From: Loxodes magnus
Taxonomy: Eukaryota; Ciliophora; Karyorelictea; Loxodida; Loxodidae
Assembly (NCBI GenBank): GCA_946699065.1
Contig: CAMPDV010000530.1
Location: 1 to 64,000, forward strand
Direction of reading: 5' to 3'
DNA length: 64,000 nt
This document shows positions 29,364-43,167 of the stretch, piece after piece. The notes beneath the pieces are model-generated. The model had not been told where the DNA came from, did no database searches, and saw only the letters and a program-made list of their open reading frames with translations. Within the stretch, counting starts at the first letter, position 1; the number at the start of each line of letters is the position of its first letter. The position numbers were made by a program, and so were the translations under genes.

Positions 29364-29852
29364 CTAATCATAACTTCCCGATACGATGAACTCTGAATCA
29401 CTGGATATAGCCACAGATAATACTGAATTTGTGTGACCACTCATGGTCTTACAGGTACCTGTCTTGACGTCCCATAGTCTCACCGTATAATCATGACTTC
29501 CCGATACGATGAACTCTGAATCACTGGATATAGCCACAGATAATACATAATCTGTGTGACCACTCATGGTCTTACAGGTACCTGTCTTGACGTCCCATAG
29601 TCTCACCGTCTAATCATAACTTCCCGATACGATGAACTCTGAATCACTGGATATAGCCACAGATAATACTGAATTTGTGTGACCACTCATGGTCTTACAG
29701 GTACCTGTCTTGACGTCCCATAGTCTCACCGTATAATCATGACTTCCCGATACGATGAACTCTGAATCACTGGATATAGCCACAGATAATACATAATCTG
29801 TGTGACCACTCATGGTCTTACAGGTACCTGTCTTGACGTCCCATAGTCTCAC
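29364..29852 (-). repeat. 246-bp dimer repeat, two more copies
   Basis: Two identical copies of the DYVLSV/HDY plus NSVLSV/YD-TAG dimer of 22968-23456. Both carry the stop, so the stop was amplified with the dimer. Confidence 0.8.
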
Positions 29853-32561
29853 CGTCTAATCATAACTTCCCGATACGATGAACTCTGAATCACTGGATAT
29901 AGCCACAGCATATACATAATCTGTGTGACCACTCATGGTCTTATAGGTACCTGTCTTGACGTCCCATAGTCTCACCGTATTATCATAACTTTCCGATACA
30001 ATGAACTCTGAATCACTGGATATAGCCACAGATCTTACATAACTAGTGTGACCACTCATGGTCTTACAGGTACCTGTCTTGACGTCCCATAGTCTCACCG
30101 TATAATCATGACTTCCCGATACGATGAACTCTGAATCACTGGATATAGCCACAGCATATACATAACTAGTGTGACCACTCATTGTCTTATAGGTACCTGT
30201 CTTGACGTACCATAGTCTCACCGTATTATCATGACTTCCCGATACGATGAACTCTGAATCACTGGATATAGCCACAGATCATAGATAATTAGTGTGACCA
30301 CTCATGGTCTTATAGGTACCTGTCTTGACGTCCCATAGTCTCACCGTATTATCATAACTTTCCGATACAATGAACTCTGAATCACTGGATATAGCCACAG
30401 ATCTTACATAACTAGTGTGACCACTCATGGTCTTACAGGTACCTGTCTTGACGTCCCATAGTCTCACCGTATAATCATAACTTCCCGATACGATGAACTC
30501 TGAATCACTGGATATAGCCACAGATCATTGATAATTAGTGTGACCACTCATTGTCTTATAGGTACCTGTCTTGACGTACCATAGTCTCACCGTCTTATCA
30601 TAACTTCCCGATACGATGAACTCTGAATCACTGGATATAGCCACAGATCATAGATAATTAGTGTGACCACTCATGGTCTTACAGGTACCTGTCTTGACGT
30701 CCCATAGTCTCACCGTCTTATCATAACTTCCCGATACGATGAACTCAGAATCACTGGATATAGCCACAGCATATACATAATGTGTGTGACCACTCATGGT
30801 CTTACAGGTACCTGTCTTGACGTACCATAGTCTCACCGTATTATCATGACTTCCCGATACGATGAACTCTGAATCACTGGATATAGCCACAGATCATAGA
30901 TAATTAGTGTGACCACTCATGGTCTTACAGGTACCTGTCTTGACGTCCCATAGTCTCACCGTCTTATCATAACTTCCCGATACGATGAACTCTGAATCAC
31001 TGGATATAGCCACAGCATATACATAACTAGTGTGACCACTCATGGTCTTACAGGTACCTGTCTTGACGTCCCATAGTCTCACCGTATAATCATAACTTTC
31101 CGATACGATGAACTCTGAATCACTGGATATAGCCACAGCATATACATAACTAGTGTGACCACTCATGGTCTTACAGGTACCTGTCTTGACGTCCCATAGT
31201 CTCACCGTATAATCATGACTTCCCGATACGATGAACTCTGAATCACTGGATATAGCCACAGCATATACATAACTAGTGTGACCACTCATTGTCTTATAGG
31301 TACCTGTCTTGACGTACCATAGTCTCACCGTATTATCATGACTTCCCGATACGATGAACTCTGAATCACTGGATATAGCCACAGATCATAGATAATTAGT
31401 GTGACCACTCATGGTCTTACAGGTACCTGTCTTGACGTCCCATAGTCTCACCGTCTTATCATAACTTCCCGATACGATGAACTCTGAATCACTGGATATA
31501 GCCACAGATAATACTGAATTTGTGTGACCACTCATGGTCTTACAGGTACCTGTCTTGACGTCCCATAGTCTCACCGTCTAATCATAACTTCCCGATACGA
31601 TGAACTCTGAATCACTGGATATAGACACAGCATATACATAATCTGTGTGACCACTCATGGTCTTACAGGTACCTGTCTTGACGTCCCATAGTCTCACCGT
31701 CCTATCATAACTTCCCGATACGATGAACTCTGAATCACTGGATATAGCCACAGATCATACATAACTAGTGTGACCACTCATGGTCTTACAGGTACCTGTC
31801 TTGACGTCCCATAGTCTCACCGTCTTATCATAACTTCCCGATACGATGAACTCTGAATCACTGGATATAGACACAGCATATACATAATCTGTGTGACCAC
31901 TCATGGTCTTACAGGTACCTGTCTTGACGTCCCATAGTCTCACCGTCCTATCATAACTTCCCGATACGATGAACTCTGAATCACTGGATATAGCCACAGA
32001 TCATACATAACTAGTGTGACCACTCATGGTCTTACAGGTACCTGTCTTGACGTCCCATAGTCTCACCGTATAATCATAACTTCCCGATACGATGAACTCT
32101 GAATCACTGGATATAGCCACAGATCTTACATAACTAGTGTGACCACTCATGGTCTTACAGGTACCTGTCTTGACGTCCCATAGTCTCACCGTATAATCTT
32201 AACTTCCCGATACGATGAACTCTGAATCACTGGATATAGCCACAGATAATACTGAATTTGTGTGACCACTCATGGTCTTACAGGTACCTGTCTTGACGTC
32301 CCATAGTCTCACCGTATAATCATGACTTCCCGATACGATGAACTCTGAATCACTGGATATAGCCACAGATAATACTGAATTTGTGTGACCACTCATGGTC
32401 TTACAGGTACCTGTCTTGACGTCCCATAGTCTCACCGTCTAATCATAACTTCCCGATACGATGAACTCTGAATCACTGGATATAGCCACAGATAATACTG
32501 AATTTGTGTGACCACTCATGGTCTTACAGGTACATGTCTTGACGTCCCATAGTCTCACCGT

Positions 32562-34157
32562 CTAATCATAACTTCCCGATACGATGAACTCTGAATCACT
32601 GGATATAGCCACAGCATATACATAACTAGTGTGACCACTCATGGTCTTATAGGTACCTGTCTTGACGTACCATAGTCTCACCGTCTTATCATAACTTCCC
32701 GATACGATGAACTCTGAATCACTGGATATAGCCACAGATAATACTGAATTTGTGTGACCACTCATGGTCTTACAGGTACCTGTCTTGACGTCCCATAGTC
32801 TCACCGTCTTATCATAACTTCCCGATACGATGAACTCAGAATCACTGGATATAGCCACAGCATATACATAATCTGTGTGACCACTCATGGTCTTACAGGT
32901 ACCTGTCTTGACGTCCCATAGTCTCACCGTCTTATCATAACTTCCCGATACGATGAACTCAGAATCACTGGATATAGCCACAGATAATACTGAATTTGTG
33001 TGACCACTCATGGTCTTACAGGTACCTGTCTTGACGTCCCATAGTCTCACCGTCTTATCATAACTTCCCGATACGATGAACTCTGAATCACTGGATATAG
33101 CCACAGATAATACTGAATTTGTGTGACCACTCATGGTCTTACAGGTACCTGTCTTGACGTCCCATAGTCTCACCGTATAATCATGACTTCCCGATACGAT
33201 GAACTCTGAATCACTGGATATAGCCACAGCATATACATAACTAGTGTGACCACTCATGGTCTTACAGGTACCTGTCTTGACGTCCCATAGTCTCACCGTA
33301 TAATCATGACTTCCCGATACGATGAACTCTGAATCACTGGATATAGCCACAGCATATACATAATGTGTGTGACCACTCATGGTCTTACAGGTACCTGTCT
33401 TGACGTCACATAGTCTCACCGTCCTATCATAACTTCCCGATACGATGAACTCTGAATCACTGGATATAGCCACAGATAATACTGAATTTGTGTGACCACT
33501 CATGGTCTTACAGGTACCTGTCTTGACGTCCCATAGTCTCACCGTCTTATCATAACTTCCCGATACGATGAACTCTGAATCACTGGATATAGACACAGAT
33601 AATACTGAATTTGTGTGACCACTCATGGTCTTACAGGTACATGTCTTGACGTCCCATAGTCTCACCGTCTTATCATAACTTTCCGATACGATGAACTCTG
33701 AATCACTGGATATAGCCACAGATAATACTGAATTTGTGTGACCACTCATGGTCTTACAGGTACCTGTCTTGACGTCCCATAGTCTCACCGTATAATCATG
33801 ACTTCCCGATACGATGAACTCTGAATCACTGGATATAGCCACAGCATATACATAACTAGTGTGACCACTCATTGTCTTATAGGTACCTGTCTTGACGTAC
33901 CATAGTCTCACCGTATTATCATGACTTCCCGATACGATGAACTCTGAATCACTGGATATAGCCACAGATAATACTGAATTTGTGTGACCACTCATGGTCT
34001 TACAGGTACCTGTCTTGACGTCCCATAGTCTCACCGTATAATCATGACTTCCCGATACGATGAACTCTGAATCACTGGATATAGCCACAGCATATACATA
34101 ACTAGTGTGACCACTCATGGTCTTACAGGTACCTGTCTTGACGTCCCATAGTCTCAC
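32562..34157 (-). pseudogene. Open stretch of 13 WD40 units (531 codons)
   Basis: Second longest open stretch. It is bounded by TAG at codon 25 on both sides (32562-32564 and 34161-34163). Thirteen units, mostly NSVLSV, SYVYAV and DYVYAV with HDY, YDK and YDRT. One unit has Cys for the tryptophan of WD (RLCDVK), one has VKTCTC, and two have LWYVKTGTY. Thirteen blades could in principle give nearly two propellers. No methionine start, targeting signal or extra domain precedes the repeats, so it does not look like a complete gene. Open by chance or part of a longer recoded frame are both possible. Confidence 0.4.
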
Positions 34158-35144
34158 CGTCTAATCATAACTTCCCGATACGATGAACTCTGAATCACTG
34201 GATATAGACACAGCATATACATAATCTGTGTGACCACTCATGGTCTTACAGGTACCTGTCTTGACGTCCCATAGTCTCACCGTCCTATCATAACTTCCCG
34301 ATACGATGAACTCTGAATCACTGGATATAGCCACAGATCATACATAACTAGTGTGACCACTCATGGTCTTACAGGTACCTGTCTTGACGTCCCATAGTCT
34401 CACCGTCTTATCATAACTTCCCGATACGATGAACTCTGAATCACTGGATATAGACACAGCATATACATAATCTGTGTGACCACTCATGGTCTTACAGGTA
34501 CCTGTCTTGACGTCCCATAGTCTCACCGTCCTATCATAACTTCCCGATACGATGAACTCTGAATCACTGGATATAGCCACAGATCATACATAACTAGTGT
34601 GACCACTCATGGTCTTACAGGTACCTGTCTTGACGTCCCATAGTCTCACCGTATAATCATAACTTCCCGATACGATGAACTCTGAATCACTGGATATAGC
34701 CACAGATCTTACATAACTAGTGTGACCACTCATGGTCTTACAGGTACCTGTCTTGACGTCCCATAGTCTCACCGTATAATCTTAACTTCCCGATACGATG
34801 AACTCTGAATCACTGGATATAGCCACAGATAATACTGAATTTGTGTGACCACTCATGGTCTTACAGGTACCTGTCTTGACGTCCCATAGTCTCACCGTAT
34901 AATCATGACTTCCCGATACGATGAACTCTGAATCACTGGATATAGCCACAGATAATACATAATCTGTGTGACCACTCATGGTCTTACAGGTACCTGTCTT
35001 GACGTCCCATAGTCTCACCGTCTAATCATAACTTCCCGATACGATGAACTCTGAATCACTGGATATAGCCACAGATAATACTGAATTTGTGTGACCACTC
35101 ATGGTCTTACAGGTACATGTCTTGACGTCCCATAGTCTCACCGT

Positions 35145-35756
35145 CTAATCATAACTTCCCGATACGATGAACTCTGAATCACTGGATATAGCCACAGCAT
35201 ATACATAACTAGTGTGACCACTCATTGTCTTATAGGTACCTGTCTTGACGTACCATAGTCTCACCGTCTTATCATAACTTCCCGATACGATGAACTCTGA
35301 ATCACTGGATATAGCCACAGATAATACTGAATTTGTGTGACCACTCATGGTCTTACAGGTACCTGTCTTGACGTCCCATAGTCTCACCGTCTTATCATAA
35401 CTTCCCGATACGATGAACTCAGAATCACTGGATATAGCCACAGCATATACATAATCTGTGTGACCACTCATGGTCTTACAGGTACCTGTCTTGACGTCCC
35501 ATAGTCTCACCGTATAATCATGACTTCCCGATACGATGAACTCTGAATCACTGGATATAGCCACAGATAATACTGAATTTGTGTGACCACTCATGGTCTT
35601 ACAGGTACCTGTCTTGACGTCCCATAGTCTCACCGTATAATCATGACTTCCCGATACGATGAACTCTGAATCACTGGATATAGCCACAGATAATACATAA
35701 TCTGTGTGACCACTCATGGTCTTACAGGTACCTGTCTTGACGTCCCATAGTCTCAC
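35145..35756 (-). pseudogene. Open stretch of 5 WD40 units (203 codons)
   Basis: Five units between TAG stops at codon 25: DYVLSV/HDY, NSVLSV/HDY, DYVYAV/YDK, NSVLSV/YDK with LWYVKTGTY, SYVYAV/YD. The first two form the 246-bp dimer with its stop replaced by Tyr, so the same dimer exists in stop and sense forms. Confidence 0.35.
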
Positions 35757-37358
35757 CGTCTAATCATAACTTCCCGATACGATGAACTCTGAATCACTGG
35801 ATATAGCCACAGATAATACTGAATTTGTGTGACCACTCATGGTCTTACAGGTACCTGTCTTGACGTCCCATAGTCTCACCGTATAATCATGACTTCCCGA
35901 TACGATGAACTCTGAATCACTGGATATAGCCACAGATAATACATAATCTGTGTGACCACTCATGGTCTTACAGGTACCTGTCTTGACGTCCCATAGTCTC
36001 ACCGTCTAATCATAACTTCCCGATACGATGAACTCTGAATCACTGGATATAGCCACAGCATATACATAATCTGTGTGACCACTCATGGTCTTACAGGTAC
36101 CTGTCTTGACGTCCCATAGTCTCACCGTATTATCATAACTTTCCGATACAATGAACTCTGAATCACTGGATATAGCCACAGATCTTACATAACTAGTGTG
36201 ACCACTCATGGTCTTACAGGTACCTGTCTTGACGTCCCATAGTCTCACCGTATAATCATGACTTCCCGATACGATGAACTCTGAATCACTGGATATAGCC
36301 ACAGCATATACATAACTAGTGTGACCACTCATTGTCTTATAGGTACCTGTCTTGACGTACCATAGTCTCACCGTATTATCATGACTTCCCGATACGATGA
36401 ACTCTGAATCACTGGATATAGCCACAGATCATAGATAATTAGTGTGACCACTCATGGTCTTATAGGTACCTGTCTTGACGTCCCATAGTCTCACCGTATT
36501 ATCATAACTTTCCGATACAATGAACTCTGAATCACTGGATATAGCCACAGATCTTACATAACTAGTGTGACCACTCATGGTCTTACAGGTACCTGTCTTG
36601 ACGTCCCATAGTCTCACCGTATAATCATGACTTCCCGATACGATGAACTCTGAATCACTGGATATAGCCACAGATAATACTGAATTTGTGTGACCACTCA
36701 TGGTCTTACAGGTACCTGTCTTGACGTCCCATAGTCTCACCGTATAATCATGACTTCCCGATACGATGAACTCTGAATCACTGGATATAGCCACAGATAA
36801 TACATAATCTGTGTGACCACTCATGGTCTTACAGGTACCTGTCTTGACGTCCCATAGTCTCACCGTCTAATCATAACTTCCCGATACGATGAACTCTGAA
36901 TCACTGGATATAGCCACAGATAATACTGAATTTGTGTGACCACTCATGGTCTTACAGGTACCTGTCTTGACGTCCCATAGTCTCACCGTATAATCATGAC
37001 TTCCCGATACGATGAACTCAGAATCACTGGATATAGCCACAGCATATACATAATCTGTGTGACCACTCATGGTCTTACAGGTACCTGTCTTGACGTCCCA
37101 TAGTCTCACCGTCTAATCATAACTTCCCGATACGATGAACTCTGAATCACTGGATATAGCCACAGATCATACCTAATTAGTGTGACCACTCATGGTCTTA
37201 CAGGTACCTGTCTTGACGTCCCATAGTCTCACCGTATAATCATGACTTCCCGATACGATGAACTCTGAATCACTGGATATAGCCACAGATAATACATAAT
37301 CTGTGTGACCACTCATGGTCTTACAGGTACCTGTCTTGACGTCCCATAGTCTCACCGT

Positions 37359-37970
37359 CTAATCATAACTTCCCGATACGATGAACTCTGAATCACTGGA
37401 TATAGCCACAGCATATACATAATCTGTGTGACCACTCATGGTCTTATAGGTACCTGTCTTGACGTCCCATAGTCTCACCGTATTATCATAACTTTCCGAT
37501 ACAATGAACTCTGAATCACTGGATATAGCCACAGATCTTACATAACTAGTGTGACCACTCATGGTCTTACAGGTACCTGTCTTGACGTCCCATAGTCTCA
37601 CCGTATAATCATGACTTCCCGATACGATGAACTCTGAATCACTGGATATAGCCACAGCATATACATAACTAGTGTGACCACTCATTGTCTTATAGGTACC
37701 TGTCTTGACGTACCATAGTCTCACCGTCTTATCATAACTTCCCGATACGATGAACTCTGAATCACTGGATATAGCCACAGATAATACTGAATTTGTGTGA
37801 CCACTCATGGTCTTACAGGTACCTGTCTTGACGTCCCATAGTCTCACCGTATTATCATAACTTTCCGATACAATGAACTCTGAATCACTGGATATAGCCA
37901 CAGATAATACATAATCTGTGTGACCACTCATGGTCTTACAGGTACCTGTCTTGACGTCCCATAGTCTCAC
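37359..37970 (-). pseudogene. Open stretch of 5 WD40 units (203 codons)
   Basis: Units DYVLSV/SESYDN, NSVLSV/YDK with LWYVKTGTY, SYVYAV/HDY, SYVRSV/SESYDN with TYK, DYVYAV/YD, then TAG. The SESYDN units carry the synonymous ATT at codon 18 (plus-strand GATACAATG), a CpG loss linked to this unit type. Confidence 0.35.
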
Positions 37971-40900
37971 CGTCTAATCATAACTTCCCGATACGATGAA
38001 CTCAGAATCACTGGATATAGCCACAGCATATACATAATCTGTGTGACCACTCATGGTCTTATAGGTACCTGTCTTGACGTCCCATAGTCTCACCGTATTA
38101 TCATAACTTTCCGATACAATGAACTCTGAATCACTGGATATAGCCACAGATCTTACATAACTAGTGTGACCACTCATGGTCTTACAGGTACCTGTCTTGA
38201 CGTCCCATAGTCTCACCGTATAATCATGACTTCCCGATACGATGAACTCTGAATCACTGGATATAGCCACAGCATATACATAACTAGTGTGACCACTCAT
38301 GGTCTTACAGGTACCTGTCTTGACGTCCCATAGTCTCACCGTATAATCATAACTTCCCGATACGATGAACTCTGAATCACTGGATATAGCCACAGATCAT
38401 TGATAATTAGTGTGACCACTCATGGTCTTACAGGTACCTGTCTTGACGTCCCATAGTCTCACCGTCTTATCATAACTTCCCGATACGATGAACTCTGAAT
38501 CACTGGATATAGACACAGCATATACATAATCTGTGTGACCACTCATGGTCTTACAGGTACCTGTCTTGACGTCCCATAGTCTCACCGTATAATCATGACT
38601 TCCCGATACGATGAACTCTGAATCACTGGATATAGCCACAGCATATACATAATGTGTGTGACCACTCATGGTCTTACAGGTACCTGTCTTGACGTACCAT
38701 AGTCTCACCGTATTATCATGACTTCCCGATACGATGAACTCTGAATCACTGGATATAGCCACAGATCATAGATAATCTGTGTGACCACTCATGGTCTTAC
38801 AGGTACCTGTCTTGACGTCCCATAGTCTCACCGTCTTATCATAACTTCCCGATACGATGAACTCTGAATCACTGGATATAGCCACAGCATATACATAACT
38901 AGTGTGACCACTCATGGTCTTACAGGTACCTGTCTTGACGTCCCATAGTCTCACCGTATAATCATAACTTTCCGATACGATGAACTCTGAATCACTGGAT
39001 ATAGCCACAGATCTTACATAACTAGTGTGACCACTCATGGTCTTACAGGTACCTGTCTTGACTTCCCATAGTCTCACCGTATAATCATGACTTCCCGATA
39101 CGATGAACTCTGAATCACTGGATATAGCCACAGCATATACATAACTAGTGTGACCACTCATTGTCTTATAGGTACTTGTCTTGACGTCCCATAGTCTCAC
39201 CGTCTAATCATAACTTCCCGATACGATGAACTCTGAATCACTGGATATAGCCACAGATCATAGATAATTAGTGTGACCACTCATGGTCTTACAGGTACCT
39301 GTCTTGACGTCCCATAGTCTCACCGTCTTATCATAACTTCCCGATACGATGAACTCTGAATCACTGGATATAGCCACAGATAATACTGAATTTGTGTGAC
39401 CACTCATGGTCTTACAGGTACCTGTCTTGACGTCCCATAGTCTCACCGTCTAATCATAACTTCCCGATACGATGAACTCTGAATCACTGGATATAGACAC
39501 AGCATATACATAATCTGTGTGACCACTCATGGTCTTACAGGTACCTGTCTTGACGTCCCATAGTCTCACCGTCCTATCATAACTTCCCGATACGATGAAC
39601 TCTGAATCACTGGATATAGCCACAGATCATACATAACTAGTGTGACCACTCATGGTCTTACAGGTACCTGTCTTGACGTCCCATAGTCTCACCGTATTAT
39701 CATAACTTTCCGATACAATGAACTCTGAATCACTGGATATAGCCACAGATCTTACATAACTAGTGTGACCACTCATGGTCTTACAGGTACCTGTCTTGAC
39801 GTCCCATAGTCTCACCGTATAATCATGACTTCCCGATACGATGAACTCTGAATCACTGGATATAGCCACAGCATATACATAACTAGTGTGACCACTCATT
39901 GTCTTATAGGTACCTGTCTTGACGTACCATAGTCTCACCGTATTATCATGACTTCCCGATACGATGAACTCTGAATCACTGGATATAGCCACAGATCATA
40001 GATAATTAGTGTGACCACTCATGGTCTTATAGGTACCTGTCTTGACGTCCCATAGTCTCACCGTATTATCATAACTTTCCGATACGATGAACTCTGAATC
40101 ACTGGATATAGCCACAGATAATACTGAATTTGTGTGACCACTCATGGTCTTACAGGTACCTGTCTTGACGTCCCATAGTCTCACCGTATAATCATGACTT
40201 CCCGATACGATGAACTCTGAATCACTGGATATAGCCACAGATAATACATAATCTGTGTGACCACTCATGGTCTTACAGGTACCTGTCTTGACGTCCCATA
40301 GTCTCACCGTCTAATCATAACTTCCCGATACGATGAACTCTGAATCACTGGATATAGCCACAGATAATACTGAATTTGTGTGACCACTCATGGTCTTACA
40401 GGTACCTGTCTTGACGTCCCATAGTCTCACCGTCTAATCATAACTTCCCGATACGATGAACTCTGAATCACTGGATATAGCCACAGCATATACATAACTA
40501 GTGTGACCACTCATTGTCTTATAGGTACCTGTCTTGACGTCCCATAGTCTCACCGTCTAATCATAACTTCCCGATACGATGAACTCTGAATCACTGGATA
40601 TAGCCACAGATAATACTGAATTTGTGTGACCACTCATGGTCTTACAGGTACCTGTCTTGACGTCCCATAGTCTCACCGTATAATCATGACTTCCCGATAC
40701 GATGAACTCTGAATCACTGGATATAGCCACAGCATATACATAACTAGTGTGACCACTCATGGTCTTACAGGTACCTGTCTTGACGTCCCATAGTCTCACC
40801 GTATAATCATGACTTCCCGATACGATGAACTCTGAATCACTGGATATAGCCACAGCATATACATAATGTGTGTGACCACTCATGGTCTTACAGGTACCTG

Positions 40901-41003
40901 TCTTGACGTCACATAGTCTCACCGTCCTATCATAACTTCCCGATACGATGAACTCTGAATCACTGGATATAGCCACAGATAATACTGAATTTGTGTGACC
41001 ACT

Positions 41004-41646
41004 CACCTGTCTTGACGTCCCATAGTCTCACCGTCTAATCATAACTTCCCGATACGATGAACTCTGAATCACTGGATATAGACACAGCATATACATAATC
41101 TGTGTGACCACTCATGGTCTTAGGTACCTGTCACGTCCCATAGTCTCACCGTCCTATCATAACTTCCCGATACGATGAACTCTGAATCACTGGATATACA
41201 GATCATACATAACTAGTGTGACCACTCATGGTCTTACAGGTACCAGTCTTGACGTCCCATAGTCTCACCGTATAATCATAACTTCCCGATACGATGAACT
41301 CTGAATCACTGGATATAGCCACAGCATATACATAACTAGTGTGACCACTCATGGTCTTACAGGTACCTGTCTTGACGTACTGAATTTGTGTGACCATAGT
41401 CTTCACCGTCTCCCATATCATAACTACGATGAACTCTGAATCACTGGATATAGCCACAGATAATACATAATCTGTGTGATACGTCCCATATGAATCACTG
41501 GATAACAGATAATCTGAATTTGTGTGACAGGTACATCACTGGATATAGTCTCACCGTCTTATCATAACTTCCCCACAGATAATACTCACCGTCTTATCAT
41601 AACTTCCCGATACGATGAACTCAGAATAGCCACAGCATTGTGTGAC
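41004..41646 (-). other. Jumbled zone made of unit fragments
   Basis: The only place where the 123-bp order fails badly. From left to right: a 14-bp deletion at 41005, 2-bp and 3-bp deletions near 41122-41133, a 4-bp deletion near 41198, a patchwork from 41378 to 41620 in which landmark spacing falls from 123 to 135 then 54 bp and CACCGTCTTATCATAACTTC occurs twice within about 45 bp, and two 10-bp deletions at 41628-41640. Every piece comes from the unit itself; no foreign sequence is inserted. Net change in phase is 91 bp short. It could be a real breakpoint repaired by template switching or a poor-quality join in the assembly. Confidence 0.85.
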
Positions 41647-42268
41647 CACTCATGGTCTTACAGGTACCTGTCTTGACGTCCCATAGTCTCACCGTATAAT
41701 CATAACTTCCCGATACGATGAACTCTGAATCACTGGATATAGCCACAGCATATACATAACTAGTGTGACCACTCATGGTCTTACAGGTACCTGTCTTGAC
41801 GTCCCATAGTCTCACCGTATAATCATGACTTCCCGATACGATGAACTCTGAATCACTGGATATAGCCACAGCATATACATAATGTGTGTGACCACTCATG
41901 GTCTTACAGGTACCTGTCTTGACGTCACATAGTCTCACCGTCCTATCATAACTTCCCGATACGATGAACTCTGAATCACTGGATATAGCCACAGATAATA
42001 CTGAATTTGTGTGACCACTCATGGTCTTACAGGTACCTGTCTTGACGTCCCATAGTCTCACCGTCTAATCATAACTTCCCGATACGATGAACTCTGAATC
42101 ACTGGATATAGCCACAGATAATACTGAATTTGTGTGACCACTCATGGTCTTACAGGTACATGTCTTGACGTCCCATAGTCTCACCGTCTTATCATAACTT
42201 TCCGATACGATGAACTCTGAATCACTGGATATAGCCACAGATAATACTGAATTTGTGTGACCACTCAT

Positions 42269-42270
42269 GT
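42269..42270 (-). other. 1-bp deletion (frameshift) near the jumbled zone
   Basis: CATGTCTT replaces CATGGTCTT on the plus strand: one G is lost at codons 39-40 of the unit. It is the fourth and last single-base indel of the window and lies 0.6 kb from the jumbled zone, so indels cluster there. Confidence 0.9.
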
Positions 42271-42555
42271 CTTACAGGTACATGTCTTGACGTCCCATAG
42301 TCTCACCGTCTAATCATAACTTCCCGATACGATGAACTCTGAATCACTGGATATAGACACAGCATATACATAATCTGTGTGACCACTCATGGTCTTACAG
42401 GTACCTGTCTTGACGTCCCATAGTCTCACCGTCCTATCATAACTTCCCGATACGATGAACTCTGAATCACTGGATATAGCCACAGATAATACTGAATCTG
42501 TGTGACCACTCATGGTCTTACAGGTACCTGTCTTGACGTCCCATAGTCTCACCGT

Positions 42556-43167
42556 CTAATCATAACTTCCCGATACGATGAACTCTGAATCACTGGATAT
42601 AGACACAGATAATACTGAATTTGTGTGACCACTCATGGTCTTACAGGTACCTGTCTTGACGTCCCATAGTCTCACCGTCCTATCATAACTTCCCGATACG
42701 ATGAACTCTGAATCACTGGATATAGCCACAGATAATACATAATCTGTGTGACCACTCATGGTCTTACAGGTACCTGTCTTGACGTCCCATAGTCTCACCG
42801 TCCTATCATAACTTCCCGATACGATGAACTTTGAATCACTGGATATAGCCACAGATAATACTGAATTTGTGTGACCACTCATGGTCTTACAGGTACCTGT
42901 CTTGACGTCCCATAGTCTCACCGTCCTATCATAACTTTCCGATACGATGAACTCTGAATCACTGGATATAGCCACAGATAATACATAATCTGTGTGACCA
43001 CTCATGGTCTTACAGGTACCTGTCTTGACGTCCCATAGTCTCACCGTCCTATCATAACTTCCCGATACGATGAACTCTGAATCACTGGATATAGCCACAG
43101 ATAATACATAATCTGTGTGACCACTCATGGTCTTACAGGTACCTGTCTTGACGTCCCATAGTCTCAC
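42556..43167 (-). pseudogene. Open stretch of 5 WD40 units, block C copy 1
   Basis: Five YDRT-rich units between TAG stops: DYVLSV/YDRT, DYVLSV/SESYDRT, NSVLSV with Lys-16 (SSDSKF), DYVLSV/YDRT, NSVLSV-S/YD. The rare Lys-16 unit marks the block. It recurs 57 units to the right (49567-50178) and again 25 units beyond that (52642-53253). Confidence 0.45.

Larger units (their letters stand above)
5902..41003 (-). other. 35.1-kb block in one frame, broken only by stops
   Basis: About 285 units with no net indel: every unit is exactly 123 bp, so the minus-strand frame set at one end holds to the other. Only TAG, TAA and TGA at fixed variable codons interrupt it. If those codons were read as amino acids this would be one frame of about 11,700 codons. 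Homogenisation by unequal exchange would also keep the period without any selection on frame. Confidence 0.8.

Noticed and set aside
41378..41620. Insertion of a mobile element in the jumbled zone
   Set aside because: All pieces match the unit; there is no foreign sequence, terminal repeat or target duplication.
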